From contig NZ_QNUL01000040.1 of assembly GCF_003383615.1 (NCBI RefSeq), positions 1 to 39,307 of the forward strand: 39,307 bases of DNA. The letters run 5' to 3'. This DNA is from Dyadobacter luteus (GTDB lineage: Bacteria; Bacteroidota; Bacteroidia; Cytophagales; Spirosomataceae). Each line of letters begins with the position of its first letter. Position 1 is the first letter of the stretch. This document shows positions 8,463-16,575 of this stretch, piece by piece. Position numbers and translations under genes: made by a program. Below the pieces are notes generated by a model, which saw nothing but the letters and a program-made list of their open reading frames with translations, ran no database searches and had not been told where the DNA came from.

Positions 8463-8936
8463 TTAATCCTGTTCTTTTTTCTTGCCAAAAATATAAACCA
8501 CTCCAAAATGGCTTTTCAGAACCCCGCTATCAAAACTATCTTTTACGTATGGATTGAGTTCAAGGGCGAGCTGAATCCGCCTGTTTTGACGAAGTGGAGA
8601 TATACGTGCTCCAAAATTCACAGAATAACCATCAATGGTAATCAGGTCAGCCCGGGAATCAGCAATGCGGTACAGCGGGTTAAGTCTCAGACCTCCGCCA
8701 ATGTACCATTGTACAATTTCACCTCTTTTGAGGTTGATCATAGGTAGCAAATCGATGCTCAGGCTGCTGAACAGAGAGTTGGTTTGAACACGTGTATCAA
8801 GCCAGATCGCTCTGTGCGTACCTGTGCTCACTGTTACCAAATTGCTCCACGGATAATAACCAACAGAAGCCTGTGCTTGCAGCTGATGATTACCCAAGGC
8901 TGCAAACAGCAGGAGCAGGACAAATATTTTTTTCAT
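8463..8936 (-). CDS. Small secreted outer-membrane-type protein, unknown function
   Basis: A 157-aa protein with a clear signal peptide (cleavage near LQAQA, residue 22) and alternating polar/hydrophobic strands typical of a small 8-strand barrel (VNFGARIS, IQLALELNPYV, HFGVVYIFG). I cannot name a family. It lies 26 nt downstream of ffh in the same direction and may share its transcript. Confidence 0.75.
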   Translation of the reverse strand: MKKIFVLLLLFAALGNHQLQAQASVGYYPWSNLVTVSTGTHRAIWLDTRVQTNSLFSSLSIDLLPMINLKRGEIVQWYIGGGLRLNPLYRIADSRADLITIDGYSVNFGARISPLRQNRRIQLALELNPYVKDSFDSGVLKSHFGVVYIFGKKKEQD

Positions 8937-8962
8937 TAATATGCAGTTATAAACACAGAAAA

Positions 8963-10285
8963 CTAGCGACGTAATGCCTTACCAAGTTTACCGGCGGCCT
9001 GCATAGTGTTCATTTTTTTCATCATCTTACGCATTTCATCAAACTGTTTGATCAGATTGTTGACTTGTAAAATGGATGTTCCGCTACCTGCTGCAATTCT
9101 CTTTTTGCGGCTTCCGTCAATGATTTCAGGATTTTCGCGTTCCTTTTTAGTCATTGATTGGATAATGGCCTCAATCGGTTTGAATGACTCATTATCGATG
9201 TCCAGATCTTTCATGGCACTGCCCATTCCGGGAATCATACCAATCAGATCTTTTACATTACCCATTTTCTTAATTTGCTGCAACTGACCAAGGAAATCGT
9301 CGAAGTCAAACTTATTCTGACGCATTTTTGCGTTGATACGTTTAGCTTCATCCTCGTCAAATGCCTGCTGAGCACGCTCTACAAGAGAAATTACGTCCCC
9401 CATGCCGAGAATACGGCTGGCCATACGATCCGGATAGAATGAATCAAGCGCCTCCATCTTTTCACCGGTACTGATAAACTTAATAGGCTTATCAACAATC
9501 TGACGAATCGATAACGCAGCTCCACCGCGGGCATCACCATCCAGTTTGGTAAGAACAACCCCGTCGAAGTTCAGGCGTTCGTTGAAAGTCTTGGCAGTAT
9601 TCACCGCATCCTGACCTGTCATCGAATCCACTACGAAAAGGATCTCAGAAGGTTTTACTGCTGATTTGATGTCCTCAACCTCCTGCATCATTGCTTCGTC
9701 AACTGCCAAACGTCCGGCAGTATCGACGATCACTATTTTCTTGCCGATTTTTCTTGCGTGAGCGATGGCATTTTGAGCAATGGTTACCGGATTTTTATTT
9801 TCCGGCTCAGAGTATACCTCCACACCCACTTGTTCACCAAGTACTTTCAACTGCTCAATCGCAGCAGGACGGTACACGTCGGCAGCAGTAAGTAATACTT
9901 GTTTTCCTTGTTTCTTAAGCAAATAGGCAAGCTTTCCTGTGAAAGTTGTTTTACCGGAACCCTGCAAACCTGCAATAAGAATTACTGCGGGATCACCCTT
10001 TGTATTGATGGCTTTCGCTTCACCACCCATCAGTTCGGTCAGCTCTTCCTGCACGATCTTAACAAACATCTGTCCGGGCTCAACAGATATCAATATTTTC
10101 CGGTCGAGTGCTTTTTCTCTGATCCGGTCTGTAATTTCTTTGGCAACCTTGAAGTTAACGTCGGCATCTACCAATGCTTTACGCACCTCTTTGGTAGTAG
10201 CAGCCACGTTTATATCTGAAATTCTATCCTTTCCTTTTAGTGTACGAAAGGCATTATTAAGTTTATCCTGTAAGTTTTCAAACAT
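8963..10285 (-). CDS. ffh: Signal recognition particle protein Ffh (SRP54)
   Basis: The SRP GTPase, 440 aa, which binds signal sequences of nascent membrane proteins together with 4.5S RNA and docks with FtsY. An N-terminal helical bundle (1-90) precedes the NG domain with P-loop GLQGSGKT (106-113), DTAGR (188-192) and TKLDGD (246-251). The Met-rich M domain occupies about 325-440, with the RNA-binding segment SRKKRIAAGSG. All key motifs are intact. No 4.5S RNA gene is visible nearby. A TACCTTTG -7 box lies about 45 nt upstream of the ATG. Confidence 0.98.
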   Translation of the reverse strand: MFENLQDKLNNAFRTLKGKDRISDINVAATTKEVRKALVDADVNFKVAKEITDRIREKALDRKILISVEPGQMFVKIVQEELTELMGGEAKAINTKGDPAVILIAGLQGSGKTTFTGKLAYLLKKQGKQVLLTAADVYRPAAIEQLKVLGEQVGVEVYSEPENKNPVTIAQNAIAHARKIGKKIVIVDTAGRLAVDEAMMQEVEDIKSAVKPSEILFVVDSMTGQDAVNTAKTFNERLNFDGVVLTKLDGDARGGAALSIRQIVDKPIKFISTGEKMEALDSFYPDRMASRILGMGDVISLVERAQQAFDEDEAKRINAKMRQNKFDFDDFLGQLQQIKKMGNVKDLIGMIPGMGSAMKDLDIDNESFKPIEAIIQSMTKKERENPEIIDGSRKKRIAAGSGTSILQVNNLIKQFDEMRKMMKKMNTMQAAGKLGKALRR

Positions 10286-10327
10286 GGAATGGTATGTATG
10301 ATTCTGATCCTTAATTGAAATAATTCA

Positions 10328-10335
10328 CAAAGGTA
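10328..10335 (-). promoter_or_regulatory. ffh -7 promoter box
   Basis: On the - strand this reads TACCTTTG, an exact TAnnTTTG. A -33 TTG at 10361-10363 is 25 bp away, longer than the usual 19-21, so only the -7 element is well supported. Confidence 0.5.
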
Positions 10336-10409
10336 TAAATAAAATAAGGAGTACAGGAATCAAGACTCCTATACTCCCGTAATAATCGATCAGAAAGGTT
10401 ATATTTTAG

Positions 10410-11222
10410 CTATTGTTTCAATGCCACACTCACCTCAGCAGGTTTCGGAGCCTGAATTCCATCTATTGCAAACTGTCTGCTGATGGCCTCGTGTACAAAG
10501 TAGTACGTTTCCCAATAAGTAACACTCGGCGTCCAGACTCTCACATCGAAGAAAATTGCATTTTCAGTAAGTTTTGTAACCAATATATCGTGTTGAACAT
10601 CTTTTAGAGCGGTAGGACAAGCATCAACTGCTTTCTGTACCGATGCTCTGATTTTGTCAGCTCCGTTCTGGCTACCTGCTGCGAAGACCATGTCTACGCG
10701 GATTTTACCTTTACCTGAAATATTGGTAATAGGTGAAGTTGACAAAGAACCGTTAGGAAGAATGATTGTTCTGTTGTCAGGTGTAACGAGGATGGTATTA
10801 AAAATTTGCACACCTTCTACTGTTCCTGTAAAACCTTGCGCAGTGATAAGGTCTCCTACACGGTAAGGTTTAAAAATCAGAATCAAAACGCCACCTGCAA
10901 AGTTAGCAAGGCTACCCTGAAGCGCTAAACCTACTGCCAAACCAGCTGCCCCTAATACAGCTACAAAAGAAGAAGTCTCAATACCAACAATTCCCGCAAT
11001 ACTCAGCAGGAGCATTACATTTAGCAATACACTAACCAATGAAAGAAGGAAGGGTTGAACATCTTTGTCTACCTTTCTCTTATCCATTACATTGGCGATA
11101 ATTGAGGTGATCTTTCCGATTATAATTCGCCCGATGATAAAGGCAATTATTGCTAAAACAATTTTGCCGCCATACTGGGTAACTGTAGCTACCAATTGCG
11201 CTCTAATAATCTCGTAATCCAT
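10410..11222 (-). CDS. mscS: Small-conductance mechanosensitive channel MscS
   Basis: A pore-forming channel that opens under membrane tension and protects against osmotic downshock. ATG at 11222 (MDYEIIRAQ) is chosen, giving 270 aa, close to E. coli MscS; the longer frame to 11294 would add a polar stretch that fits no MscS. TM1 and TM2 lie at about 18-36 and 58-82, and the pore-lining TM3 at 91-119 carries the Gly/Ala packing pattern GLAVGLALQGSLANFAGG. The beta domain and the alpha/beta cytoplasmic vestibule follow, ending in a short polar tail. Confidence 0.93.
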   Translation of the reverse strand: MDYEIIRAQLVATVTQYGGKIVLAIIAFIIGRIIIGKITSIIANVMDKRKVDKDVQPFLLSLVSVLLNVMLLLSIAGIVGIETSSFVAVLGAAGLAVGLALQGSLANFAGGVLILIFKPYRVGDLITAQGFTGTVEGVQIFNTILVTPDNRTIILPNGSLSTSPITNISGKGKIRVDMVFAAGSQNGADKIRASVQKAVDACPTALKDVQHDILVTKLTENAIFFDVRVWTPSVTYWETYYFVHEAISRQFAIDGIQAPKPAEVSVALKQ

Positions 11223-11348
11223 AATGTGAGGTGTGTTTAAGTGAATTTCATTCTTAGACCGCACCTGGAATGAATAGTCACCGATAAAGCGCAAAACTCT
11301 TACGAATGGTTACACTGAGAAAGAATTAAGAAAGAGCTATAGAGAAAA

Positions 11349-11385
11349 AGAGGATGACCGGCACACTAAAGCGCTGGTCATCCTC
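11349..11385 (-). terminator. Terminator of the small membrane-protein gene
   Basis: A perfect 11-bp stem (AGAGGATGACC 11349-11359 with GGTCATCCTCT 11375-11385) is followed on the - strand by CTTTTTCTC. It ends transcription of the gene at 11445-11774 before mscS. Confidence 0.85.
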
Positions 11386-11444
11386 TCTTTATATAGTTAC
11401 TGAGCTAGTGGCTTGTAGCTAATTGCCAACAGCTACTTATGTGC

Positions 11445-11774
11445 TTACTTGCGGAACTTCGCTGCAATCCAGCGGAACATCTTTTTCTCTTTCTCCCAGA
11501 AGAATGAGAACTGACCAAGCAGAAAGCCGTAGATCAATAATAAACTCTGATAGGTAGGAAATATGAAAAGGATGTAAGTAATTGTTTTGAGCCACATGGG
11601 TGTAGCATCGTCATAGCCCAGCAGGTGAAAAAGTCCTTTTCTCAGCCACACAACCGACGAACCCGACAAACTAAAAACAGCTAAAACCAAAAGAACCTGT
11701 CTGGTTGTCTCCAACCCCCATTTTTCCTGCATTTTCCCCAACCAGGGCTGTGCACTTTTTTCTCCGCTTTGCAT
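11445..11774 (-). CDS. Small membrane protein conserved in Bacteroidota (DUF6787-like)
   Basis: A 109-aa protein from ATG 11774 (MQSGEKSAQPWLGKMQEKW). The longer frame needs a TTG start and adds a poor N-terminus. It has two predicted helices (QVLLVLAVFSLSGSSVVWL and TITYILFIFPTYQSLLLIYG), a cytosolic Trp-rich start and a basic end (WEKEKKMFRWIAAKFRK). The pattern resembles the Bacteroidota family DUF6787, but I am not certain of the assignment. Function unknown. Confidence 0.75.
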   Translation of the reverse strand: MQSGEKSAQPWLGKMQEKWGLETTRQVLLVLAVFSLSGSSVVWLRKGLFHLLGYDDATPMWLKTITYILFIFPTYQSLLLIYGFLLGQFSFFWEKEKKMFRWIAAKFRK

Positions 11775-11892
11775 ATCTAACTTTTTGACAGCTTTAAAAT
11801 TTTCACAAAGAAACAACGCAACTCGCAATTTTCCTTGATTTTAATTAAGGTTTAATTATGACGATGGTCAGTGCCGGCGGACTGAATTTGAC

Positions 11893-12525
11893 TTATTCTT
11901 CTTTGAGTAAGGTTTCGATATCTTTCAGAAGTTCAGCAGTCCCCTGCTCGGTCGTGCCATCATACATCCCACGTATATGCTTATTTTTATCTACCAGAAT
12001 AAAATGACCGCTGTGGATATACCCTCCGGCTTCAGCGGAATCTTCACGGGCGCTTACCATATAACTTTTTTCACCGATTTCATAGATTTTGTCGCGGTTG
12101 CCGGTTACAAAATGCCACATGTTCCCTGTTACCCCCAGGTCATCAGCATACTTTTTCAGCACCGCCACGCTATCATGAGCAGGATCAATTGTATGGGAGA
12201 GAATCCCAACTTCCGGGTTATCCTTAAAAGCCTGGTAGACCTTCAAGAGGTTTTTTTTCATAGGCGGACAAATTGTAGGGCAGGTCGTGAAAAAGAAATC
12301 GGCGACATAAATCTTGCCATCTAAACTTCTACCGGAGATGGTTTCTCCATTCTGATTTTGAAATGAAAAATCCGGTATAGCGGGATAAATCGTTTCTTCG
12401 ACTTCTTTTCCGTCGACCACTTTCGTTACGAGCTCCGGCTCCCCTATATATGGGAGTTTTTTAGTTTGGCAGGCTGCGAATAACAGCATTACCAGACAAA
12501 AGAGGGAAATATGAAATGTTTTCAT
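11893..12525 (-). CDS. SCO1/SenC family copper chaperone lipoprotein
   Basis: A 210-aa thioredoxin-fold lipoprotein (lipobox FAAC, Cys19) of the SCO1/SenC/PrrC family, which loads copper into cytochrome oxidase or other envelope copper sites. The copper-binding set is complete: Cys82 and Cys86 in TTCPTICPPM and the distal His171 in YIHSGHF. It is the last gene of the - strand locus that contains two MbnP/diheme enzyme pairs, and it starts 4 nt after the stop codon of the His-rich lipoprotein gene. The context supports a copper-delivery role; the acceptor is not shown. Confidence 0.95.
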   Translation of the reverse strand: MKTFHISLFCLVMLLFAACQTKKLPYIGEPELVTKVVDGKEVEETIYPAIPDFSFQNQNGETISGRSLDGKIYVADFFFTTCPTICPPMKKNLLKVYQAFKDNPEVGILSHTIDPAHDSVAVLKKYADDLGVTGNMWHFVTGNRDKIYEIGEKSYMVSAREDSAEAGGYIHSGHFILVDKNKHIRGMYDGTTEQGTAELLKDIETLLKEE

Positions 12526-12529
12526 GTTG

Positions 12530-13015
12530 CTATCTTTTTTCAGTGAAAATCTGCGCCTCTTTTATACTCTTTGTCATCAGATTTCTCACCGCTTCAATCT
12601 TCATTTTCTGATCTGCGATGTACGTTGCAGCCGCCTGTTCGTCCAGTTTTGTCAGGGTATCAGCTTTGTACTGGTGCATCCAGTTCATCATTTCCTGATC
12701 AGCTTTTTCCAGTTGGAGGTGTAGCGTGAATGCTTCTTCTTTGCGTCTTTTCAGGTCGCCGGTAGGTTTTAATGCCAAAAGACTATCCGTTGTTTTCAGA
12801 TCAATGGTTATTTTTTGTTTCAAATCCATAATTTTACTAACGGAGGGCATGATGCTGTCATGAATAGCCATTACCTCTGCCACACGAGGATCGCCTCCTT
12901 GCGAGCCATGATCGTGACCCTGATGATCTGTTTCATTATCGGTTGATTGTTGTGTTTCTGAGTTGCATCCGGCAAGCAAAAAAAGAGCCAGTATGTACAT
13001 GATGGTTGTTTTCAT
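12530..13015 (-). CDS. His-rich lipoprotein of the copper locus
   Basis: A 161-aa lipoprotein from ATG 13015 (MKTTIMYILA), with the lipobox LLAGC at Cys17; the longer frame adds an unlikely N-terminus. Directly after the anchor is a metal-ligand cluster HQGHDHG (31-37). The rest is a charged helical region with many Met residues (MAIHDSIMPSVSKIMDLK, EMMNWMHQYK). It sits 4 nt upstream of the SCO1 gene. Copper binding by the His cluster is an inference. I do not recognise a named family. Confidence 0.8.
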   Translation of the reverse strand: MKTTIMYILALFLLAGCNSETQQSTDNETDHQGHDHGSQGGDPRVAEVMAIHDSIMPSVSKIMDLKQKITIDLKTTDSLLALKPTGDLKRRKEEAFTLHLQLEKADQEMMNWMHQYKADTLTKLDEQAAATYIADQKMKIEAVRNLMTKSIKEAQIFTEKR

Positions 13016-13053
13016 TGTTTTTAAAAGAATAATGTAAAAGATGATTTTGAAAT

Positions 13054-13083
13054 AAAGCACAGGTTTAATCAAGCCTGCGCTTT
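13054..13083 (-). other. Strong hairpin between MbnH-like gene and His-rich lipoprotein gene
   Basis: AAAGCACAGGTTT (13054-13066) pairs with AAGCCTGCGCTTT (13071-13083) with one mismatch and one G-U. On the - strand a weak T-rich stretch follows. It could be a leaky terminator of the diheme-enzyme operon or a leader structure of the lipoprotein mRNA. Confidence 0.5.
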
Positions 13084-13128
13084 ATGTACTAAACATGATC
13101 ACGAATCAATTTGTAAGCGTATTTCGCC

Positions 13129-13208
13129 ATCGGCTTTCGGCGGCTGGCAATCGGCTAAAAAGTGGTTTCCGGGATAGGTTTGATAGCCGATAGCTAACAG
13201 CCGATAGC
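13129..13208. repeat. AGCCGAT word cluster with inverted copies
   Basis: ATCGGCT occurs at 13129-13135 and 13150-13156, and the reverse complement occurs in two AGCCGATAGC copies at 13185-13194 and 13199-13208. The copies can fold into alternative hairpins. The intergenic stretch 13084-13291 holds no gene. The word is close to the CAGCCGA unit tandemly repeated at 34161-34200, which suggests a dispersed repeat family. Confidence 0.6.
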
Positions 13209-13291
13209 AAACATGCTGATATAATTCTATGCGTGATAATGTCTACTATTAAACAAGTTTATGTGTTTGGTAATCTGTTAATTATTTCACT

Positions 13292-14338
13292 TTATGGCTT
13301 CTGTAAATCCGGATTGCTGATAAACGAATGGTCCGTCAGCGTTTTGAGGAAGGAAACAATAGCTGCTTTGTCGGCTGCCGTGAGTTGCATACCTCCTGGC
13401 GGCAAGCGCGGTTCAAGCGTATTGGAATTCCTGATTCCCGAGGAGTAATGCTCCACCACTTCCTCCAATGTTCCGAATCTGCCGTCATGCATATAAGGTG
13501 CGGTAAGTTCTGTATTCCGTAGTGTTGGTGTTTTGTACTTACCAAGATCAGCTAGTTCGTAACTGATACGGTACCGCCCGAGATAAAGCCCTTCGTGCTC
13601 CGTATTAGTAAAATCACTATCCAGACCGTTGTTATGATAGTCATTGTCAGTAAACAATTCACCACGATGGCATCCCTGGCACTTTTGCTTTACCAATTCG
13701 AGCCCTCGTTGTTCTATGTCCGACAGTGTTCTTTCAGGCTTGTTTAGTCGGAACCTGTCATATCTTGAATCTGCGGAAATCAGCGTTCGCTGGAATTGAG
13801 CCAATGCCTTTGATACATTCTGAATGGTTAAACCATCATCAAATGCAGTCTCGAAATGCCTGACATAATCCGGTACAGCATTCAATTCATCTATGAGTTC
13901 ATATAAATCCTGACTCATTTCATCATGTGCAGTAAGAGGCCCGAATACCTGTGATTCCAGATTGGTGGAGCCGCCGTCCCAAAATAAACCATTATTGGCC
14001 CATGCCAGATTAATCAGTGCGGGTGAATGTCGTAGCAACTCAGTTCCTGCGACACCAGCCTTGCTGAATGCTACTCCATCACTAAACGCCAGTTTTTGTT
14101 CATGACAACTAGCACACGAAACCTTATTATTTCCTGAAAGACGAGCGTCATAAAACAACATCCTTCCAAGTGCAATACCTTCGGCAGTCATCGGATTCCC
14201 GGTGTCAAAAACAGGCTCCGGAAAATGCTCCGGAACCGGCAGAACATATCCTGCCGGCCCGGGATTCACTTCCTGCTTTGTACAGCCTGCAGCTATACAG
14301 ATGATTACGGAAAAGCAGATTACTTTGATCAAACGCAT
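13292..14338 (-). CDS. MauG/MbnH-like diheme cytochrome c peroxidase family lipoprotein (copy 2)
   Basis: A 348-aa lipoprotein (IAAGC, Cys19) with two c-type heme sites, CASCH (75-79) and CQGCH (220-224), and the family signature APYMHDGRF (about 280-288). This is the bacterial diheme peroxidase/MauG superfamily. The gene begins 4 nt after the stop of an MbnP-family gene, the arrangement known for MbnH, a diheme enzyme that oxidises a Trp in MbnP to kynurenine so that MbnP can bind copper. The MbnH role is inferred from this pairing; a plain peroxidase cannot be excluded from motifs alone. It is a paralogue of the gene at 16576-17688. Confidence 0.92.
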   Translation of the reverse strand: MRLIKVICFSVIICIAAGCTKQEVNPGPAGYVLPVPEHFPEPVFDTGNPMTAEGIALGRMLFYDARLSGNNKVSCASCHEQKLAFSDGVAFSKAGVAGTELLRHSPALINLAWANNGLFWDGGSTNLESQVFGPLTAHDEMSQDLYELIDELNAVPDYVRHFETAFDDGLTIQNVSKALAQFQRTLISADSRYDRFRLNKPERTLSDIEQRGLELVKQKCQGCHRGELFTDNDYHNNGLDSDFTNTEHEGLYLGRYRISYELADLGKYKTPTLRNTELTAPYMHDGRFGTLEEVVEHYSSGIRNSNTLEPRLPPGGMQLTAADKAAIVSFLKTLTDHSFISNPDLQKP

Positions 14339-14342
14339 GCTT

Positions 14343-15140
14343 TTACTTTACAACAGAACCGAATGAAATGGCTTTAGCAGAATAGTTTTCGGCTACTGTA
14401 GACATCAAAGCGGGAGTCAGCGCACTGATCGTCGGATTTTTGGCAACATCAATTCCATCAAAGACTTTGGTAATATCCACATTCAGGATAACTTCTTTTG
14501 TAGCCGAGAAATCGGCCGGTGCTGGCAGGTCAACTGTCAGTGTTTTGTAATTGGCATTGAGGCCGGTTTCTGTTTTGAAAGCTACCGTTGATCCGGCGTC
14601 TTTAACAGTACCGGTGAGTGAAGAGAAAATATAGCTCGAATGCCACATCCAGGAGATGTTGCTCATGCCGTTCGCAATAGACAATTCACCGGCTACCAGA
14701 CTCAGATTATCGTTGTATTTTTGATCAACACCGATTGAAAATCTGATGCTTTTGTAAGTTCCGGCAGGTATGTTGGTCAGGTCAACAGACTCTCTTTTTT
14801 TAGCAGGATAAATGTTTTTGTTGTCATTAATCGTTCCCGTCAGATCCATATCTCCTACTTCTTCAATCAGATAATAGGAATCAGGGACTTTGTATTCCGC
14901 ACCTTTGTCATCAATCAGGCTAACGTTGCTGACCCAATAGCGTAGCTTCCTGAAGTTGTAGGTCTTGTTATCAACCGTGAAATCCTTGTTAAGTGCAAAA
15001 TCAGCATTGCCTATCCTGGAATCAAAGGTGATTCGGGTGCTGCCTGAGGCCTGGGGATTGACGGTTTCGGTTGGCTCGTTGTCATCAGAACATGAAGTGA
15101 AAAACAGGGCCGCTATTGCTAATGTGAAAAGACGTTTCAT
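14343..15140 (-). CDS. MbnP-family copper-binding lipoprotein (copy 2)
   Basis: A 265-aa protein from ATG 15140 (MKRLFTLAIA), lipobox FFTSC (Cys17); the longer frame to 15215 lacks a sensible N-terminus. It has the MbnP layout: an early RKLRYWVSNVSL strand (64-75), IRFSIGVDQ (132-140) and the Trp/Tyr-rich core WMWHSSYIF (164-172), with the Trp pair at 164/166. Known MbnP proteins carry a Trp that a partner MbnH converts to kynurenine for copper binding. Compared with copy 1 the core is more diverged (WHSSY instead of WNSGY), so the two may have different metal affinity or partner preference. It is followed 4 nt later by its diheme partner. Confidence 0.85.
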   Translation of the reverse strand: MKRLFTLAIAALFFTSCSDDNEPTETVNPQASGSTRITFDSRIGNADFALNKDFTVDNKTYNFRKLRYWVSNVSLIDDKGAEYKVPDSYYLIEEVGDMDLTGTINDNKNIYPAKKRESVDLTNIPAGTYKSIRFSIGVDQKYNDNLSLVAGELSIANGMSNISWMWHSSYIFSSLTGTVKDAGSTVAFKTETGLNANYKTLTVDLPAPADFSATKEVILNVDITKVFDGIDVAKNPTISALTPALMSTVAENYSAKAISFGSVVK

Positions 15141-15247
15141 TGTTTTGTATAAGCTAATTGTAATTGAATTTTTAAATGCACGTACACGCCTTCGGATACA
15201 CGTATGCATATCCAATCGTGAGTCATCATTGTTAAAACAAACCGGAA

Positions 15248-15628
15248 TTAGCTTAGCTGTGGCGGACGGAGTATACCGAAAAAGGGAGAGCGATAAACAG
15301 GAAGCTGATAGAAAAAGTCCGGTAGCTCTTTCGATATAAAGGTTTCAGACTGAAATTGAAAGCGCAAAATCTTAGCTATAAACAGATGCGCAACGGGTGA
15401 ATTGCTCACCCTTTCTGTAGTTTCCTTGTCTTTTTTATCCTGTTGTTGTTTAAGTTTTTTGGCCAGATAGCACTTCCCGTTGCAATTCAGCTGCGGGCGT
15501 GTACGGTTTTCGCAAAGGACTTTGGCTATGTAATCCCTGTTGATATGAAAATACGCGACCGTTCCCCACGGACTTAACGAGGGTAGCATGATGGAAAGGA
15601 GTAATATGTATGCTATGGCAGCCCGCAC
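15248..15628 (-). CDS. Small membrane-anchored CNGKC protein (copy B)
   Basis: A 126-aa protein with a GTG start 8 nt after the stop of the outer-membrane gene. One N-terminal hydrophobic segment (3-24) is followed by a conserved block: RDYIAKVLCENRTRPQLN then CNGKCYLAKK (Cys39, Cys49, Cys53). A Lys/Gln-rich coiled segment and a hydrophobic tail come next. The paralogue at 18625-19020 has the same block and position, upstream of an MbnP gene. The three Cys suggest metal or redox chemistry in the periplasm (inference). I do not know a name for this family. Confidence 0.8.
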   Translation of the reverse strand: MRAAIAYILLLSIMLPSLSPWGTVAYFHINRDYIAKVLCENRTRPQLNCNGKCYLAKKLKQQQDKKDKETTERVSNSPVAHLFIAKILRFQFQSETFISKELPDFFYQLPVYRSPFFGILRPPQLS

Positions 15629-15636
15629 TTATCTTC

Positions 15637-16551
15637 TCAAAATAAGATGCCTAATTGAACCAGTAAACGGTTTTTTACACCCACGTGGCCTGAGGAACTG
15701 CTTTGAGCCAATGGAGTTTGTCCGTTTACTCCAAGTGTCCAGCGATTGGTGAATAAAGTAACGCCTGCGCTGCCATTGAGAAGTCTTCCTCCTGTAAGAT
15801 CAAGAACTTGTCCGTGTTGAGTTCCGTGTTCTGCATTTTCGGCATAAATCCCGACGCTCGGTGTGAGGGATACTTCGCCTTTGCCGATACGGAATGATTT
15901 GTACAGATCAATAGTGCCAAAGAGCTGGTTACCGAATTTATAGTCTTCTGAGTTGGTGGTATTAAACTTGCGCGAAACATTTGTTGCCAAACCCCAGTCA
16001 CCTTTATTGATGGTGTAAAAAGCATTCAGTATAAAATCTGTGCTTCCTGTTCCCAGCTGAAAATTAGCATTGGCCACCTGCAACGGGTTATTTTCATCAA
16101 ATTTAAATTTTCCGGTGGGTAATTTCACTCCTCCACCTACCATAAGGGTATGTGTAAAAGCACCTGAATTTTCTTTGTCCATCAAGGTATTCAGGACATT
16201 GTAATTGGCAAGAATTGTCGCATCGCCAAATCCGTTTTGCTTTTTTACATCCGCAGAAGTGACCTGCTGATCTGTTCGATAGGGTAAAAATGCCATTACC
16301 TGTACGCGTTTGATGGGGAAAAAACGTGCGTACAATTCAGCTACATTGAAATTCTCCTCCGTACGAAGCACTTTGCTGTCGGGATGGGTTACAAAGTTGA
16401 GGCGTTGGTAGCGAACACCGATCAGGGACTTATTGGATTGTGGAAGAAGACCAAAATAGGCCCCACTGTTGGCGCATCCGCAGATGTCGCATGCATACGA
16501 AAAGTCTGCCGCCGCAAGCAGCAGAACTAAAATGATATATTTGAATTTCAT
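15637..16551 (-). CDS. Outer-membrane beta-barrel protein with CDICGC N-terminus
   Basis: A 304-aa protein with a signal peptide cleaved near SYA (residue 20), giving a mature start CDICGCANSG (Cys21, 24, 26), a compact thiol metal site. The remainder is a transporter-like barrel of alternating strands ending LLVQLGILF. Related barrels with a CDICGC start are, to my knowledge, neighbours of MbnP genes in Bacteroidota. It lies between the two MbnP/MbnH sets, 24 nt after the first diheme gene and 8 nt before the second CNGKC gene. An outer-membrane copper-uptake or copper-sensing role fits the context but is inference. Confidence 0.88.
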   Translation of the reverse strand: MKFKYIILVLLLAAADFSYACDICGCANSGAYFGLLPQSNKSLIGVRYQRLNFVTHPDSKVLRTEENFNVAELYARFFPIKRVQVMAFLPYRTDQQVTSADVKKQNGFGDATILANYNVLNTLMDKENSGAFTHTLMVGGGVKLPTGKFKFDENNPLQVANANFQLGTGSTDFILNAFYTINKGDWGLATNVSRKFNTTNSEDYKFGNQLFGTIDLYKSFRIGKGEVSLTPSVGIYAENAEHGTQHGQVLDLTGGRLLNGSAGVTLFTNRWTLGVNGQTPLAQSSSSGHVGVKNRLLVQLGILF

Positions 16552-16575
16552 ATTTAAATCAGTAGTTAGGTCAGT

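Noticed and set aside
9939..10301. 120-aa + strand frame opposite the ffh gene
   Set aside because: It lies fully antisense to a highly conserved gene and has no recognisable features or promoter.
11829..11892. Small inverted repeat CCTTGATT...AATTAAGG after the SCO1 gene as terminator
   Set aside because: The stem is AT-rich with a G-U pair, the loop is too tight and no T run follows on the - strand.
13292..14338. Diheme proteins as ordinary H2O2-detoxifying cytochrome c peroxidases
   Set aside because: Not excluded by motifs, but each gene is tightly paired with an MbnP-family gene and placed in a copper-type locus, so the MbnH-like reading is preferred.
15248..15628. CNGKC proteins as thioredoxins or CXXC disulfide oxidases
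   Set aside because: The spacing is CNGKC (three residues between Cys), and there is no thioredoxin fold pattern or cis-Pro loop. The proteins are short with one membrane anchor.
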